Source of the DNA: an uncultured Oxalobacteraceae bacterium
Lineage (GTDB): Bacteria > Pseudomonadota > Gammaproteobacteria > Burkholderiales > Burkholderiaceae
Length of the DNA: 23,575 bases
Direction of reading: 5' to 3'
Assembly: GCA_946479705.1 (NCBI GenBank)
Contig: CAMLHI010000009.1
Span: 1-23,575 of the forward strand
Shown one piece after another: positions 8,548 to 16,012 of this stretch. The translations under genes were made by a program, and so were the position numbers. A model generated the notes under the pieces. It was not told the DNA's origin. It ran no database searches and saw only the letters and a list, made by a program, of their open reading frames with translations. Numbering within the stretch: the first letter of the stretch is position 1; each line of letters starts with the position of its first letter.

Positions 8548-10393
8548 CTAGAACGTGAACGTCTTGCGACGGGTGAGGTTGATCGGCACAACTTTCGCAG
8601 GGGGCAATGTGCTGCGCTCCTCGGGTGGCAGCTGGGCGATTGGGCCAGCATCGCCAGGCTTGACCGGTGAGCCGGGACGCAGCGCGATAAAGGGTTCTTC
8701 CGCCGGCTCGGGCTCGTCGCGCGCCCCGGTGGCGGCAACGGCCGCGGCCTTCGCGTCGTTGTCCTCGAGCCGTTGTTGCATGGCGAGCTGGCCGGCGACG
8801 TGTTTGCGATTCTTCTGCCCCATGCGATGCCGCACCCACGCCTCCACCGGCGTCTCGCCCTCGCGTAATTCCAGCTTGCGCTCCTCAATAAGGCGGAGGA
8901 TCTCTTGCCGTACCTTGAGGGAATGCGGCGGAATACCCCACGGCCGCGCAGCGGTCAGAACGCCCAATTCCGTGCCGTCTTCGAAAAAAACCTTGACGGT
9001 GCGGATGTCGCGCGGGTCGTAGTACATCCGCAGTTTCTTCCCGATCAGGGCCGGGCTGCTGGCGAGGATAGCGCTTGTATAGCGGACACTGCAGAAATTT
9101 ATGTGCGGCCTCAATCCAGTTTTCGCCGTACCTTTCACCGTCACCACCTTCGCCTGCTGGAGCAGGCAAAGGTTGGCCCGGGCGACCTGCGGCATCACCC
9201 GGATCTGGCCGGCATGGTGCGCGACGGAATATGCCATTGCTTCCAGCGGCGTCCTGCCGTGCAGGCTCTTGTGCGGTTCACCGTTGTAATCAGCGATCAA
9301 CACTTCGATCATGTCTTCGAGTTCATCAAGGGTGACGAGGAGACGCGTCTTGTCCTGCGGGTCGCTGAGGGCACGTTCGATTGCCTGCGGGTTGCTCCCG
9401 AGGTTGCCTGGCAGGGTGTGCGCAAAGTGCTTCGCCACGAGGTGAAAGAAGCGTTCGATGTGGGGTCGGTCGTTCGGCTCGCCGGGCGGTCCGAAGTTGG
9501 GCCAGCACCCGATCGTTTGCGTGAGCCGTGCGAGCGTGTCGGCGGCAAGGTGCGATTTGGCGTTGTCGCACTTGAACCAGTCCCAGCATGCGTACTCGGT
9601 CCCTTGCACTACAGCCGAGGGAAATCCGCCGCCCTCCTGGATGGCCAATGTGGGTATGCCGTAATGCCGCGGCGTGAACGGTCGCAGTGCGGCCTGCAGG
9701 GCGCACGCGACATCGTGCTTGGAATACTCGCGGCTGAGCGCGAGATGGTAGCCGATGACGCAGCGGGTCGCGACGTCGAGCAGGACCAGGATCCAGATGC
9801 GGTGCATTTCAACGAGCTGCTCGACGCCCGACGGGTCGCGCAGTTTCACCGTCAGTCGCAAATCGATCTTGTGGCCGTCGAATTCGACGACCTCGAAGGC
9901 GCGCGTTGCGGCCGGCGCGTGCGGCTCATCGTTTGGCTTTGCGCGCGCGCGCAGGCCTCCGGCATGTTTGACTGCCATTTCGAAAGACTCCTTTGCAAGG
10001 GAATCGAAGTACGCGTAGATGGAGCGAATGGCCAGGCGGCTCTCAGTAAAGGGATATTCATCCACCTTGATGCCATTTTCGCGGCAATGCTTCAGAAACG
10101 CCCTGTGGATGGAACGCATGGACTTTCGCACTTCCCGTTCAGTATCGATCGGCCGAATACGCTCCAAGAATGACCTCTTCAGGCCGGCCTCGATCATGGG
10201 ATAGCGCTCCCGCAGCTGTTTGAATGCACCCGCCTTGCCCCTTCCGTTGATGCTCACCTGGGCGAATCGTTCGTATTCCTTGATTGGCAAGTGGGGGACG
10301 GCCCCCCTGAACCCGTAGATCCTGCCGTCCGTATGGAGTGTTGTGCAACGGCCGACGAGCCGCGTCAGCGTTTTTCGGTCGACGCGGGTTTCC
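8548..10393 (-). pseudogene. tnsB: Transposase TnsB/TniA, 3' part (split by IS21 element)
   Basis: This part encodes 613 residues of a DDE recombinase of the TnsB/TniA/MuA type. The catalytic acidic residues appear in VVEFDGHKID, WFKCDNAKS and RPHIERFF; numbered on the rejoined 680-aa protein they are D238, D342 and E379. A Mu-type C-terminal barrel follows, then a Pro-rich tail expected to contact TnsC. The IS sits between codons 67 and 68 of the intact gene. An open frame continues from the gene into the IS end (ATG 10422), so a protein lacking the first 67 residues could still be made if the IS drives transcription outward. The other gene part is at 13023-13224. Confidence 0.85.
10389..10393. 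repeat. Target-site duplication TTTCC of the IS21 element (left copy)
   Basis: TTTCC directly precedes the IS end beginning TGCGTATTCC; the same 5 bases follow the other IS end at 13023-13027. Both copies stand in the same codon phase of tnsB, as expected for a single insertion event. Confidence 0.85.
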
Positions 10394-10397
10394 TGCG

Positions 10398-10438
10398 TAT
10401 TCCGGCGAACGTGACCGGTCATTCCGGGGAACGTGACC
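10398..10438. repeat. IS21 terminal repeat units, left end
   Basis: Two direct units, TATTCCGGCGAACGTGACC (10398-10416) and CATTCCGGGGAACGTGACC (10420-10438), probably IstA binding sites. Confidence 0.75.
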
Positions 10439-10484
10439 GCTGCGCATGAGATGGCGTTACGCGGTCAAATTCTAATCCCTGCGG

Positions 10485-11252
10485 TCACGATGGGTCGATG
10501 TTTTTCTCCGTTTTGGTGGTTTTCGGTCGTTGGGTGCGCAGCGAATCGCCGGTCAGCGTGAAGCGGTGATTGCGCTGCATGACGCGGTCCAGAATGGCGT
10601 CGGCGATGGTGGCGTCACCGATCCAGGCATGCCAGTGCTCGACTGGCAATTGGCTTGTGATAATGGTGGCCTTGTTGCCAGCGCGGTCGTCGATGATCTC
10701 AAGCAGGTCCGAGCGCGTCATGCCGTCGATGGAGCCCATGCCCCAGTCGTCCAGGACCAGCACGTCTGTCTTGGCCAATTGGAGCAGCCATTTTCCGAAG
10801 GCGCCGCTACCGTGCCGGATGCGCAGTTCTTCCTGCAAGCGGGGTACACGCTGATAGACCGCCGAGTATCCACGCCGGCAGGCGTACTGCGCCAGTGCGC
10901 AGGCCAGCCACGACTTGCCCGCGCCGGTGGGGCCGGTGACCAGGACGCTGTGGCCGGCACTGACCCAGTCGCCCAAGGCCAGGCTCATCACTTCGCGCCG
11001 GTCGATGCCGCGACCGGCGCGCGCGTCGATGTCCTCGATCGCCGCTTGCCCGTATTTGAGGTGCGCGTTCTTGAGCAGTCGCACCAGCTTGCGGTCATTG
11101 CGAGCGTGGACCTCGCGGTCGACCAACAGCGCCACGCGCTCTTCGAAGCTCAATGCCGTCATGCCAGGTTGGACCAGTTGTTCCTCAAGGCCCGCAGCCA
11201 GGCCGTCCAGCTTCAGAGTGCGCAGTTGCGCCAGGGTGGTGTGCATCATCAT
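10485..11252 (-). CDS. istB: IS21 transposition helper ATPase IstB
   Basis: 255-aa AAA+/DnaC-like ATPase that assists IstA in target choice. Walker A is GPTGAGKS (107-114), Walker B is VLVLDDWG (164-171). ATG 11252 has AAGGA 8 bases upstream and lies 11 bases after the istA stop. ATG codons also follow directly at 11249 and 11246, so the exact start may shift by one or two codons. Full length for the family (about 250 aa). Confidence 0.93.
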   Translation of the reverse strand: MMMHTTLAQLRTLKLDGLAAGLEEQLVQPGMTALSFEERVALLVDREVHARNDRKLVRLLKNAHLKYGQAAIEDIDARAGRGIDRREVMSLALGDWVSAGHSVLVTGPTGAGKSWLACALAQYACRRGYSAVYQRVPRLQEELRIRHGSGAFGKWLLQLAKTDVLVLDDWGMGSIDGMTRSDLLEIIDDRAGNKATIITSQLPVEHWHAWIGDATIADAILDRVMQRNHRFTLTGDSLRTQRPKTTKTEKNIDPS

Positions 11253-11263
11253 CGTCAAATTCC

Positions 11264-12766
11264 TTATTGGTAGTAGCCGGGACCGCGCAGGTGGGCGTGC
11301 TCGGGGCTGACCCATTCATCGGCGACCACGGGGGCGCTCTGGTCGCGGTTGTTCTTCAGGATGTCGTTCACGTGGCGGTACTGGCAGGCGCCGATCTGCA
11401 GGGCCAGCATGCACGCCGCTTCGAGGCGCACCTTGCCATAGCGCTTGGCCAGCGACAGCAGGCCAAGGCAGGCGCGGTAACCGTGCTCCGGATGCCGGTT
11501 CTCTGCCATCAGCCGTGTCACCGCCTCGGCGGTCGCGGGCCCGATGCTCTCTCCCCAGTGGATCAGCCGTTGCGGCGTCCACTCCATGTGCGCGCGATGC
11601 GCGGCCGGCATGTGCGCGGGCGTGGTTGTGAAGCCGCCCACGCGACCGTTTCGGGCGTGGCTGGCGACGCGCTGACCGCGATGCAGCAGTTCGATCACCG
11701 CCGTCGTGATGCGCGCCTCCAGTACTTGGCCGACCAATGTCTGGGGCACGCTGTAGCGGTGATGCTCCACCTCGACGTGGTAGTCGATGTGGACCTTGAC
11801 GGTCTTGAAACGGGCCATCTCATAGCGCTGCAACGGCAGTGGCAGCAGGGCCGGCGCGTCGATCTCGGCGAAGGTGCTGGCGCGGCTGCCGGGCAGTTTC
11901 TGGAACGGCTTCTCGTTGAGCCGCGTGAGCAACGGCGCCATAGCCTGATTGACCTCGTGCACGCTGCCGAACTGCTGGTGACGCAGGCGCGCCATGATCC
12001 AGCGTTCGACGATTTGCACCGCCGATTCTGCCTTTGCCTTGTCCTGCGGATGGTACGGCCGCGCCGGCAGGATCGAGGTGCCGTAGTGCCGTGCGAAGTC
12101 GAGCACGGTGTCGTTGCCGCGTGGCTCGTAGCGGTTTGCGTCGGAGATCATCGCCTTCGGGTTGTCGGGAACGATGAGCTGGGTCACGCCCCCGTAGAAG
12201 CTCAGCGCGCGTGCCGTCGACGCTAGCCAGTCCTCCATTTTCTCGCTCGGCGTGGCGCAGGCGTAGGTGTAGCTGGACGCTCCCATCGAGGCCACGAAGA
12301 TGTGGGCGCGCCCGCCGTCGGTGAGCGCGATGGTGGGGCCGGCGTAGTCGATGAACAGCTTCTCGCCGGCGCGGTGGATCTGGCGCATCGAGCGCTTGAG
12401 TTGTTTCGCGAAGCGACGGTAGTTTTCGCAATACTGCGAGTAAGCGTAGGTCTGGCCGTCCGCATAATCGGCGCGGTGCTCCTCCCACAGCAGCATCAAA
12501 GTCATGCCCTTGCGACGCAGTTCCTGGTGCACGCGGCCGTAGTCCGGCCGCACGTAGTCCCGCATCTTCTGGGAGCCAACCAACAGGCGCCGCTCCAGCG
12601 CCGCCTCGTCCATGCCTTGCACTGCGGGCCAGTCCAAGCCTGCGGCGGCCGCCAGGCCTGCGTACTTCGTGACTACACCCTTCGACAGCCCCAGGGAATC
12701 GGCGATCTGCTGGTGCGAGAGTTTGGCATCAAGCTTGAGCCGTAATACGTCCTTAATCTTACGCAT
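11264..12766 (-). CDS. istA: IS21 transposase IstA
   Basis: 500-aa DDE transposase. An N-terminal helix-turn-helix is seen (HQQIADSLGLSKGVVTKYAG), followed by the integrase core with D140 (LFIDYAG), D201 (IVPDNPKA) and E247 (DKAKAESAV), then the C-terminal region with HRYSVPQTLVG. ATG 12766 has AAGGA 6 bases upstream and is preferred; a TTG at 12802 would add 12 residues (many family members are annotated with such an extension). Full length, no internal damage seen. Confidence 0.93.
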   Translation of the reverse strand: MRKIKDVLRLKLDAKLSHQQIADSLGLSKGVVTKYAGLAAAAGLDWPAVQGMDEAALERRLLVGSQKMRDYVRPDYGRVHQELRRKGMTLMLLWEEHRADYADGQTYAYSQYCENYRRFAKQLKRSMRQIHRAGEKLFIDYAGPTIALTDGGRAHIFVASMGASSYTYACATPSEKMEDWLASTARALSFYGGVTQLIVPDNPKAMISDANRYEPRGNDTVLDFARHYGTSILPARPYHPQDKAKAESAVQIVERWIMARLRHQQFGSVHEVNQAMAPLLTRLNEKPFQKLPGSRASTFAEIDAPALLPLPLQRYEMARFKTVKVHIDYHVEVEHHRYSVPQTLVGQVLEARITTAVIELLHRGQRVASHARNGRVGGFTTTPAHMPAAHRAHMEWTPQRLIHWGESIGPATAEAVTRLMAENRHPEHGYRACLGLLSLAKRYGKVRLEAACMLALQIGACQYRHVNDILKNNRDQSAPVVADEWVSPEHAHLRGPGYYQ

Positions 12767-12866
12767 ATTGATCCTTGGTGCGGGCACACTGTTTCCAGTC
12801 AAAAAAGCTGGGAGCGTACCCGTTCGGTTGCAAAATGCGTAACACCATTACTGCGCTATACGACGC

Positions 12867-13018
12867 CATTCCGGCATCGTGACCAGCGATTCCGGTATCG
12901 TGACCGCTGATTCCGGACAATGCTCGAAATCGGTCACGTTCGCCCGGAATGGGCGGTCACGTTCAAATGGAATGACTGGTCACGATGCCGGAATCACTGG
13001 TCACGTTCGTCCGGAATA
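12867..13018. repeat. IS21 terminal repeat array, right end (upstream of istA)
   Basis: Six related units. Two read as ATTCCGG(C/T)ATCGTGACC on the plus strand (12867-12884, 12888-12905), four as the reverse form GGTCACG...(C)GGAAT (12932-12950, 12955-12974, 12978-12995, 12999-13018). The two inner units are thus opposed to the four outer ones. They are likely IstA sites and may also set istAB expression. Confidence 0.7.
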
Positions 13019-13022
13019 CCCA

Positions 13023-13224
13023 TTTCCGCGCTAATCGCCGCCACAGACTGCTCCGGCGCTGTTAGATAGAGCGTGATCGCCTTCACGCGCCGGGCATAAG
13101 TTTTTTGCCGCGCGGGGGGCAGCGCCGAATCGTCGACAGTCGGCCAGGCCTCGATCCGGCGAAACTCATCGGGAATCGATGCCCTGTCCCCTTTGGGCAT
13201 ACCAAACAGTGTGTCCTCTCTCAT
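13023..13224 (-). pseudogene. tnsB: Transposase TnsB/TniA, 5' fragment (67 codons)
   Basis: Encodes the first 67 residues of tnsB, beginning MREDTLFGMPKGDRASIPDE and ending in an apparent helix-turn-helix start (VAAISAE). The ATG overlaps the tnsA stop in an ATGA. At the IS junction the frame runs nine codons into the IS and stops at 12994. Joining ...AISAE here with TRVDRKTLTRL at 10388 keeps the frame. The truncated product would lack the catalytic core. Confidence 0.85.
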
Positions 13225-13859
13225 ACGGTTGCAAAAGGCAATGCAGCCGAAAATGGCTGGGATTCCAGGCCCAGGCAGGTAGCAAATCCCCTATGCACTA
13301 GGCTGAATGAGGCGACTTTCAGCAGGATAGGATCAACCGTGGGAAACAGCGACTCAAGATCTGCGAGCGTCTGAGGTTCCTTGATTTCGAGCCGGATCGA
13401 TTCGGTCAACTGGGCTGGTACATATCTGCCAAATGCCGACAGCTCGCGCAGGATGTGTGCCCAGTTCTCCGCGAGACAGGTGACGCCAGGCGTCTTACTG
13501 GGACGCACGATCCGGATGTCGATCTTGCTTTGCCTGCACCACTCTAAAAACCCCGGACCAAGGCTTTTCTCGGCGAAGCATTCGGGCTCCTCGGTCTTGG
13601 TCAGGATGAACCAGAGCTCTTCTTTTTCGCTGCGAATTGCGTAGAAATCGACGAGGCGTTTGAACGGAGTATCGTCGATCTGCAGCGGCCTTTCGCAATA
13701 CCAGGTGACTTCCGGCGCACGCTCCAGATCGATCCAGGCATCAATCGAATGGCGATGAAACAAGGTCAGCGAGCGCTCGATCTTGGGACCGAACACGTCA
13801 AATCGCTGGGCCTTGCCGGGCCGGCGTGTTTCGACTGGGTGATCGAATCGGATGGGCAT
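13221..13859 (-). CDS. tnsA: TnsA-like endonuclease of Tn7-like transposon
   Basis: 212-aa protein upstream of and overlapping tnsB. In Tn7, TnsA cuts the 5' strands at the transposon ends so that the element leaves by cut and paste. Family-like features are an acidic residue in the first helix (IERSLTLFHR, E28), the stretch LERAPEVTWYCERPLQI, and LVDFYAIR (D71) followed by ELWFILTK (K88). In standard TnsA the last strand reads (E/Q)-x-K; here L86-T-K, so one catalytic position is unusual. ATG 13859 has AAAAGG 8 bases upstream; a GTG at 13868 is possible. Identification rests on motif spacing plus neighbours. Confidence 0.72.
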   Translation of the reverse strand: MPIRFDHPVETRRPGKAQRFDVFGPKIERSLTLFHRHSIDAWIDLERAPEVTWYCERPLQIDDTPFKRLVDFYAIRSEKEELWFILTKTEEPECFAEKSLGPGFLEWCRQSKIDIRIVRPSKTPGVTCLAENWAHILRELSAFGRYVPAQLTESIRLEIKEPQTLADLESLFPTVDPILLKVASFSLVHRGFATCLGLESQPFSAALPFATV

Positions 13860-13894
13860 GCCGGCCACCTTTTATTGTCACAATCGTAGCAATG

Positions 13895-13956
13895 AAAGTT
13901 AGTCCAGAACTTTGTAATGTCAAGATGAAATTGTTGCTCACGGGTTTGTGCCCGTG
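13895..13956 (-). promoter_or_regulatory. Possible tnsA promoter and upstream hairpin
   Basis: Minus strand TTGACA at 13918-13923 is a perfect -35, but the -10 about 17 bases on (AACTTT, 13895-13900) is weak. Just upstream a 6-bp perfect stem, CACGGG and CCCGTG (13939-13944, 13951-13956), could end transcription of the small ORF at 14000-14167, though no T-run follows. Both are tentative. Confidence 0.3.
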
Positions 13957-13999
13957 TGAGTGTTCACCCATTGCTGGCGACTGACCGGCGACTTAGAAA

Positions 14000-14167
14000 T
14001 TACTCGGCCTGTTCGCGTTCGCGCTGACGCCGCCGCTTGACGTACTGTTCATCGACCATCCTGTCCGGGGGTATCAAGCGCGCAGTTCGCGATCGACGCC
14101 AGCGCATGATCGCTGGCTCGGAAGTCGAGCAATTCTGTTGCGGCTTGTGAGGCTGCATCGAGCTCAT
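14000..14167 (-). CDS. Small basic protein, 55 aa, upstream of tnsA (unknown)
   Basis: I do not recognise this protein. The frame begins at ATG 14167 with a good Shine-Dalgarno (AAGGA, 7 bases) and ends at TAA 14000. The second half is strongly basic: MRWRRSRTARLIPPDRM then VKRRRQREREQ. A nucleic-acid-binding role is therefore possible but unproven. It lies inside the Tn7-like element between the end repeats and tnsA, on the same strand, and so may be a transposon accessory or regulator. The overlapping 68-codon frame ending at 14049 has no such ribosome site. It could also be the 3' remnant of a longer gene. Confidence 0.45.
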   Translation of the reverse strand: MSSMQPHKPQQNCSTSEPAIMRWRRSRTARLIPPDRMVDEQYVKRRRQREREQAE

Positions 14168-14300
14168 CGCCTATCCTTATTGTTGGAGAAGTTCGTAGTG
14201 TATCCAACCGCTGATGATGTGTCGGTACCTGAGCTTGGAAACTTTGCCATGCCATCAGGTACCACGGGATCGAGTCGACGATCTCAGTTCGGCTACGGCG

Positions 14301-14444
14301 AGCGGCAGAGTTATTTCAATGTTTCAGGGAGGGGCAAAATCACTTCAGCAAATTGTGAAGTAAAACTGCCGCGTTGGAAGCGATATTAGGGGATTCTTCG
14401 AGGGAGCGGGTTGGGAGGCAACGCGGCAGATTTACTTCAATGGA
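14301..14444. repeat. Four ~19-bp repeats, probable TnsB-binding right end
   Basis: Consensus CGGCAGATTTACTTCAATG. Copies: 14303-14321 (17 of 19 match), 14332-14350 (weaker), 14353-14371 in inverted orientation (15 of 19) and 14424-14442 (consensus). The second and third form an imperfect dyad around 14351. Tn7-type ends consist of such transposase-binding repeats. The inverted copy is unusual for a Tn7 right end. Nothing else is seen in 14168-14585: the small ORFs there lack support, and base composition is less GC-rich than the flanks. Confidence 0.6.
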
Positions 14445-14585
14445 CGTTCATCCGTTGACGTCTGTCTCCAGAAACTTGTCCCACGGATTTGCATAAAGAT
14501 GTGCCAGGACCTATTCATAGGGGCACGTCGAAAAACCTCCTCAACCATGGCACCATGTCGGCGCACCAATCTTGATGACTCAGCC

Positions 14586-14800
14586 ATGATGAGCCCCAAT
14601 CTACTCGCTGCCCAGGAGCGCGAAGCCAGGCTGTCCACGCTCGGCGATGCGCTGCAAGTCATGGAGCGGCATGTCGACTTCACCGCGCTTGCCGCCGCCT
14701 TCGATCAAGCGGCACCGCGACCGGGGCGCGAACGCGGAGGCCGTCCGCCGTTTCCGACCGAAGTGATGGTGCGCATTCTACTGACCCAGCAATTGCGTCG
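14586..14800 (+). pseudogene. IS5-family transposase, N-terminal relic
   Basis: The frame from ATG 14586 gives about 70 residues (LSTLGDALQVMERHVDF, then RERGGRPPFPTEVMVRILLT) that match the start of IS5-family transposases, in which the next expected phrase is LYNLSDEQMEYQ. Here the homology stops after LLTQQL near 14798 and an unrelated tail runs to a stop at 14840, overlapping the chrA stop. The catalytic domain is missing. The deletion joint abuts chrA. Confidence 0.7.
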
Positions 14801-14836
14801 CGGCACCTCCCGGCCTGGCAGGATCGGCCACGCAAC

Positions 14837-16012
14837 TTAATGATGCAGCAGCGGATAGATCACCAGGCCGGCCGCCGCGGCCGCCGCGATGACGAGCGGC
14901 TCCTGCAGTTTCTTGAACTTCAACAGTAAGACTACCGCCGCCAATGCGATCGCCAGTGTTGGCAGATCCACAATGGAGCGCCGCGCGATCACGATGACCG
15001 AGCCGGCGATCGCCCCCACCGCCGCCGCCGTGATCCCATCCACGAAGGCCAGCATCCCGGGCAGCTTGCCGTATTTTTTGAAATATGGCGCAGGCAGAAC
15101 GGTGAGCAGGTAGCACGGGATGAAGGTTGCCAGCGCCGCCACCGAGGCACCGGGCAGGCCGGCAACCAGATAGCCGATGAAGGCGACCGTGATCACCACC
15201 GGCCCCGGCGTGATCATTGCCACCGCGACGGCGTCGACGAACTGCTTGTCGTTGAGCCAGTGGTGCTCGGTCACCACACCGCCGTAGAGGAAGGGCACGA
15301 TCGCCAGGCCCGAGCCGAACACGAAGGCGCCGGCCTTGGCGAAGAAGATCGCGAGCTGCGTCAGCAGCGACGGATCGATGCCGCCGGCTAGCGCGGGCAT
15401 CGCGGGTGACAGCGCCATCGCCGGCATGCTGCCCTTCCCCATCCATTTGGGCGGCGCGCGCAGCAGCCACACCAGCACGCCGGCGGCGATAAACAGCCAC
15501 GCCACTTCCGACTCGGTCACGACCGTCACCACGGCCAGCAGCAGATAGATGGCCCACAGCAGCTTGTCCTTGCCTACGCTTTTGACGGTGAGCTTGCGCG
15601 CGCTGATGGCGATGATGGCGATCACCGCCGCGCCAACGCCATAGAACACGGCTTGCATCCAGGAGATACCGCCATAGCGCACGTAGGCCCAGCCCAGCGT
15701 TACCACCATCAGGAAGGATGGCAGCACGAAGGCCAGGCCGGCCAGCGTCGCCCCGAGGATGCGGTAATGCACGTAGCCCATGTAGATGCCGAGCTGCGCC
15801 GCCAGCGGCCCCGGCGCAATCTGCGCCAACGCCAGACCCTCCTTGTAGTCGGCCTCGCTGATCCATTGGCGGTCCTCGACCAGGTCTCGATGCATATAGC
15901 CCACCAGCGCGACCGGCCCGCCGAAGCCGAGACTGCCCAGCCGCAGCATGTAGAGCACCATTTGCCACATGGTGTAGGCGGCCCTGGCGGGAGCCGATGC
16001 TTGCTCGGTCAT
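14837..16012 (-). CDS. chrA: Chromate efflux transporter ChrA
   Basis: 391-aa two-domain CHR transporter that expels chromate from the cytoplasm. Both halves carry the family marks: the N-terminal half has LRLGSLGFGGPVALVGYMHRD and IAPGPLAAQLGIYMGY; the C-terminal half has GAFVFGSGLAIVPFL and MITPGPVVITVAFIGYLVAG. About ten hydrophobic segments are visible. ATG 16012 overlaps the chrB stop (ATGA). The C-terminus (VIYPLLHH) looks complete although an IS relic ends right beside it. Confidence 0.93.
   Translation of the reverse strand: MTEQASAPARAAYTMWQMVLYMLRLGSLGFGGPVALVGYMHRDLVEDRQWISEADYKEGLALAQIAPGPLAAQLGIYMGYVHYRILGATLAGLAFVLPSFLMVVTLGWAYVRYGGISWMQAVFYGVGAAVIAIIAISARKLTVKSVGKDKLLWAIYLLLAVVTVVTESEVAWLFIAAGVLVWLLRAPPKWMGKGSMPAMALSPAMPALAGGIDPSLLTQLAIFFAKAGAFVFGSGLAIVPFLYGGVVTEHHWLNDKQFVDAVAVAMITPGPVVITVAFIGYLVAGLPGASVAALATFIPCYLLTVLPAPYFKKYGKLPGMLAFVDGITAAAVGAIAGSVIVIARRSIVDLPTLAIALAAVVLLLKFKKLQEPLVIAAAAAAGLVIYPLLHH

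Larger units (their letters stand above)
10394..13022 (-). mobile_element. Complete IS21-family insertion sequence inserted in tnsB
   Basis: 2,629 bp with both IS21 genes, istA and istB, in one minus-strand operon. The ends are inverted: TGCGTATTCCGGCGAACG on the left and, read inward from the right, TGGGTATTCCGGACGAACG, both beginning with TG. The flanks are a 5-bp direct repeat TTTCC. Both genes look intact, so the element may be active. Several copies of a unit of the form ATTCCGG-n-CGTGACC lie inside each end, a hallmark of IS21-family ends. Confidence 0.92.
1..14444 (-). mobile_element. Tn7-like transposon, right part (left end outside window)
   Basis: The genes tnsA, tnsB, tnsC/tniB and tniQ follow each other on the minus strand with 4-bp or 10-bp overlaps or a 11-bp gap, the order seen in Tn7-like elements. 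In Tn7 the tnsA side faces the right end and cargo lies beyond the last tns gene. Here repeats of about 19 bp at 14301-14444 sit outside tnsA, and metal efflux genes follow tniQ. The claim that the efflux genes are cargo is inference: no left end is visible, and I could not fix the exact right terminus (it may lie between 14444 and about 14510). tnsB is interrupted, so the copy is probably immobile by itself. Confidence 0.5.

Noticed and set aside
8905..10173. 422-codon plus-strand frame opposite tnsB
   Set aside because: Shadow of the transposase gene; composition Arg/Gly-rich without domains.
14049..14255. 68-codon minus frame overlapping the 55-aa small ORF
   Set aside because: No Shine-Dalgarno and no recognisable sequence; the other frame has a good ribosome site and an Arg-rich tail.
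14138..14389. 83-codon plus frame across the end repeats
   Set aside because: Overlaps repeats and the small ORF; no ribosome site or protein-like features.
6081..14444. CRISPR array or Cas genes accompanying the Tn7-like module (CAST)
   Set aside because: No regularly spaced direct repeats and no cas-like protein between or near the tns genes.
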